Positions 48,532 through 48,672 of a stretch of DNA of 48,672 nt are shown piece after piece; the first letter of the stretch is position 1, and every line of letters begins with the position of its first letter. The stretch lies in contig JAGBMX010000015.1 in assembly GCA_017634675.1 (NCBI GenBank), forward strand, positions 1 through 48,672, written 5' to 3'. The stretch comes from Selenomonadaceae bacterium. Lineage in GTDB: Bacteria; Bacillota; Negativicutes; Selenomonadales; Selenomonadaceae. A program made the position numbers and the translations under genes. The notes under the pieces were generated by a model. The model was not told the origin of the DNA. It was given only the letters and a program-made list of their open reading frames with translations, and searched no databases.

Positions 48532-48672
48532 CAGAGTGTAGACTTATTATTGTTACTTCCAATTTCAAGGGACACTCCCCCCTACCCCCCTCTAAGAGGG
48601 GGGCTTGGTTTGAGAAATATTGAAATTTTTTGGCTCAAAAGTCGCAATCCGAGTGCCTCCCTCCTAGAGGGA
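48532..48672 (-). repeat. Repeat family VI, right copy
   Basis: Read on the minus strand, this matches bases 1-142 from GGGAGGCACTCGGATTGCGA through to TAATAAGTCTAC, with a few differences in the middle (around 48560-48580). The right end carries 11 further bases (TCCCTCTAGGA) not seen at the left edge. Confidence 0.85.

Overview
The window looks like a chromosomal segment of an anaerobic, moderately AT-rich Bacillota (Firmicutes) bacterium. Evidence: the rapZ-yvcK-whiA block, tmcAL, scpAB, a CxxC-type ribosomal protein L28, a SpoIIE-type phosphatase, and an NfnAB-type flavin/iron-sulfur pair. A Negativicutes (Selenomonas/Acidaminococcus-like) placement is my guess only. There is no phage, plasmid or CRISPR. 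Nearly all genes are housekeeping; the novelty is in the intergenic repeats and in non-coding RNA.

Layout. 1-5.7 kb: sensor phosphatase, bioB, an exported protein, a strong promoter driving a ~330-nt untranslated RNA that ends in a terminator just before a small membrane-anchored protein, then rpmB and tRNA-Ser(UGA). 5.7-8.9 kb: TSUP permease, a catalytically dead ImmA/IrrE-like protein, a Phd/ParE-type toxin-antitoxin pair, polysaccharide deacetylase. 8.9-13.6 kb: whiA, yvcK, rapZ and a Cof-type HAD phosphatase in one minus-strand operon, then ubiX. 13.6-14.4 kb: a gene-free stretch with 6S RNA, a second small RNA candidate and three repeat families. 14.4-22.1 kb (minus strand): truncated PaaK-like protein, cheR, radical SAM protein, pth, uppP, a YafQ/DinJ-type pair, scpB, scpA, an M50 peptidase. 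22.3-30.5 kb (minus strand): NUDIX hydrolase, recN, nadK, tlyA, and a SsuABC-like ABC transporter with two accessory genes. 30.8-39.5 kb: tmcAL (+), lipid kinase and MurJ/SpoVB-like flippase (-), SNF2 helicase, SWIM protein and RdgB (+). 39.6-48.4 kb (minus strand): amino-acid binding lipoprotein, HlyD-like protein, alaS, nfnB, nfnA, a MetF-like reductase, an S41 protease.

The most interesting signal is a family of eight short elements in six intergenic gaps. Each has three arms of 20-24 bases: a pyrimidine arm, its exact mirror image after a 5-base spacer, and the exact complement of that mirror after a 2-base loop. This is the arrangement needed for one strand to fold into an intramolecular ('paperclip') triple helix. 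Arm sequences differ between most elements, but the mirror and complement relations hold exactly in seven of eight; the eighth is interrupted by an inserted palindrome. In five of eight the hairpin side begins 3-10 bases from a stop codon. I know of no published description of this family, but could not search.

Other repeat families: (I) a ~75-bp GC-rich repeat with GGGGC..GCCCC hairpins, seven copies; (III) a ~230-bp element with 12-bp perfect terminal inverted repeats, including a tandem pair with 8-bp direct repeats; (IV) a ~100-bp element bounded by TATAACAAGAC; (V) a 51-bp hairpin repeat; (VI) a ~140-bp repeat in inverted orientation at both window ends, suggesting that the window is a whole contig broken at repeats. 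Families III and IV run into the 3' ends of two genes and appear to supply their last codons.
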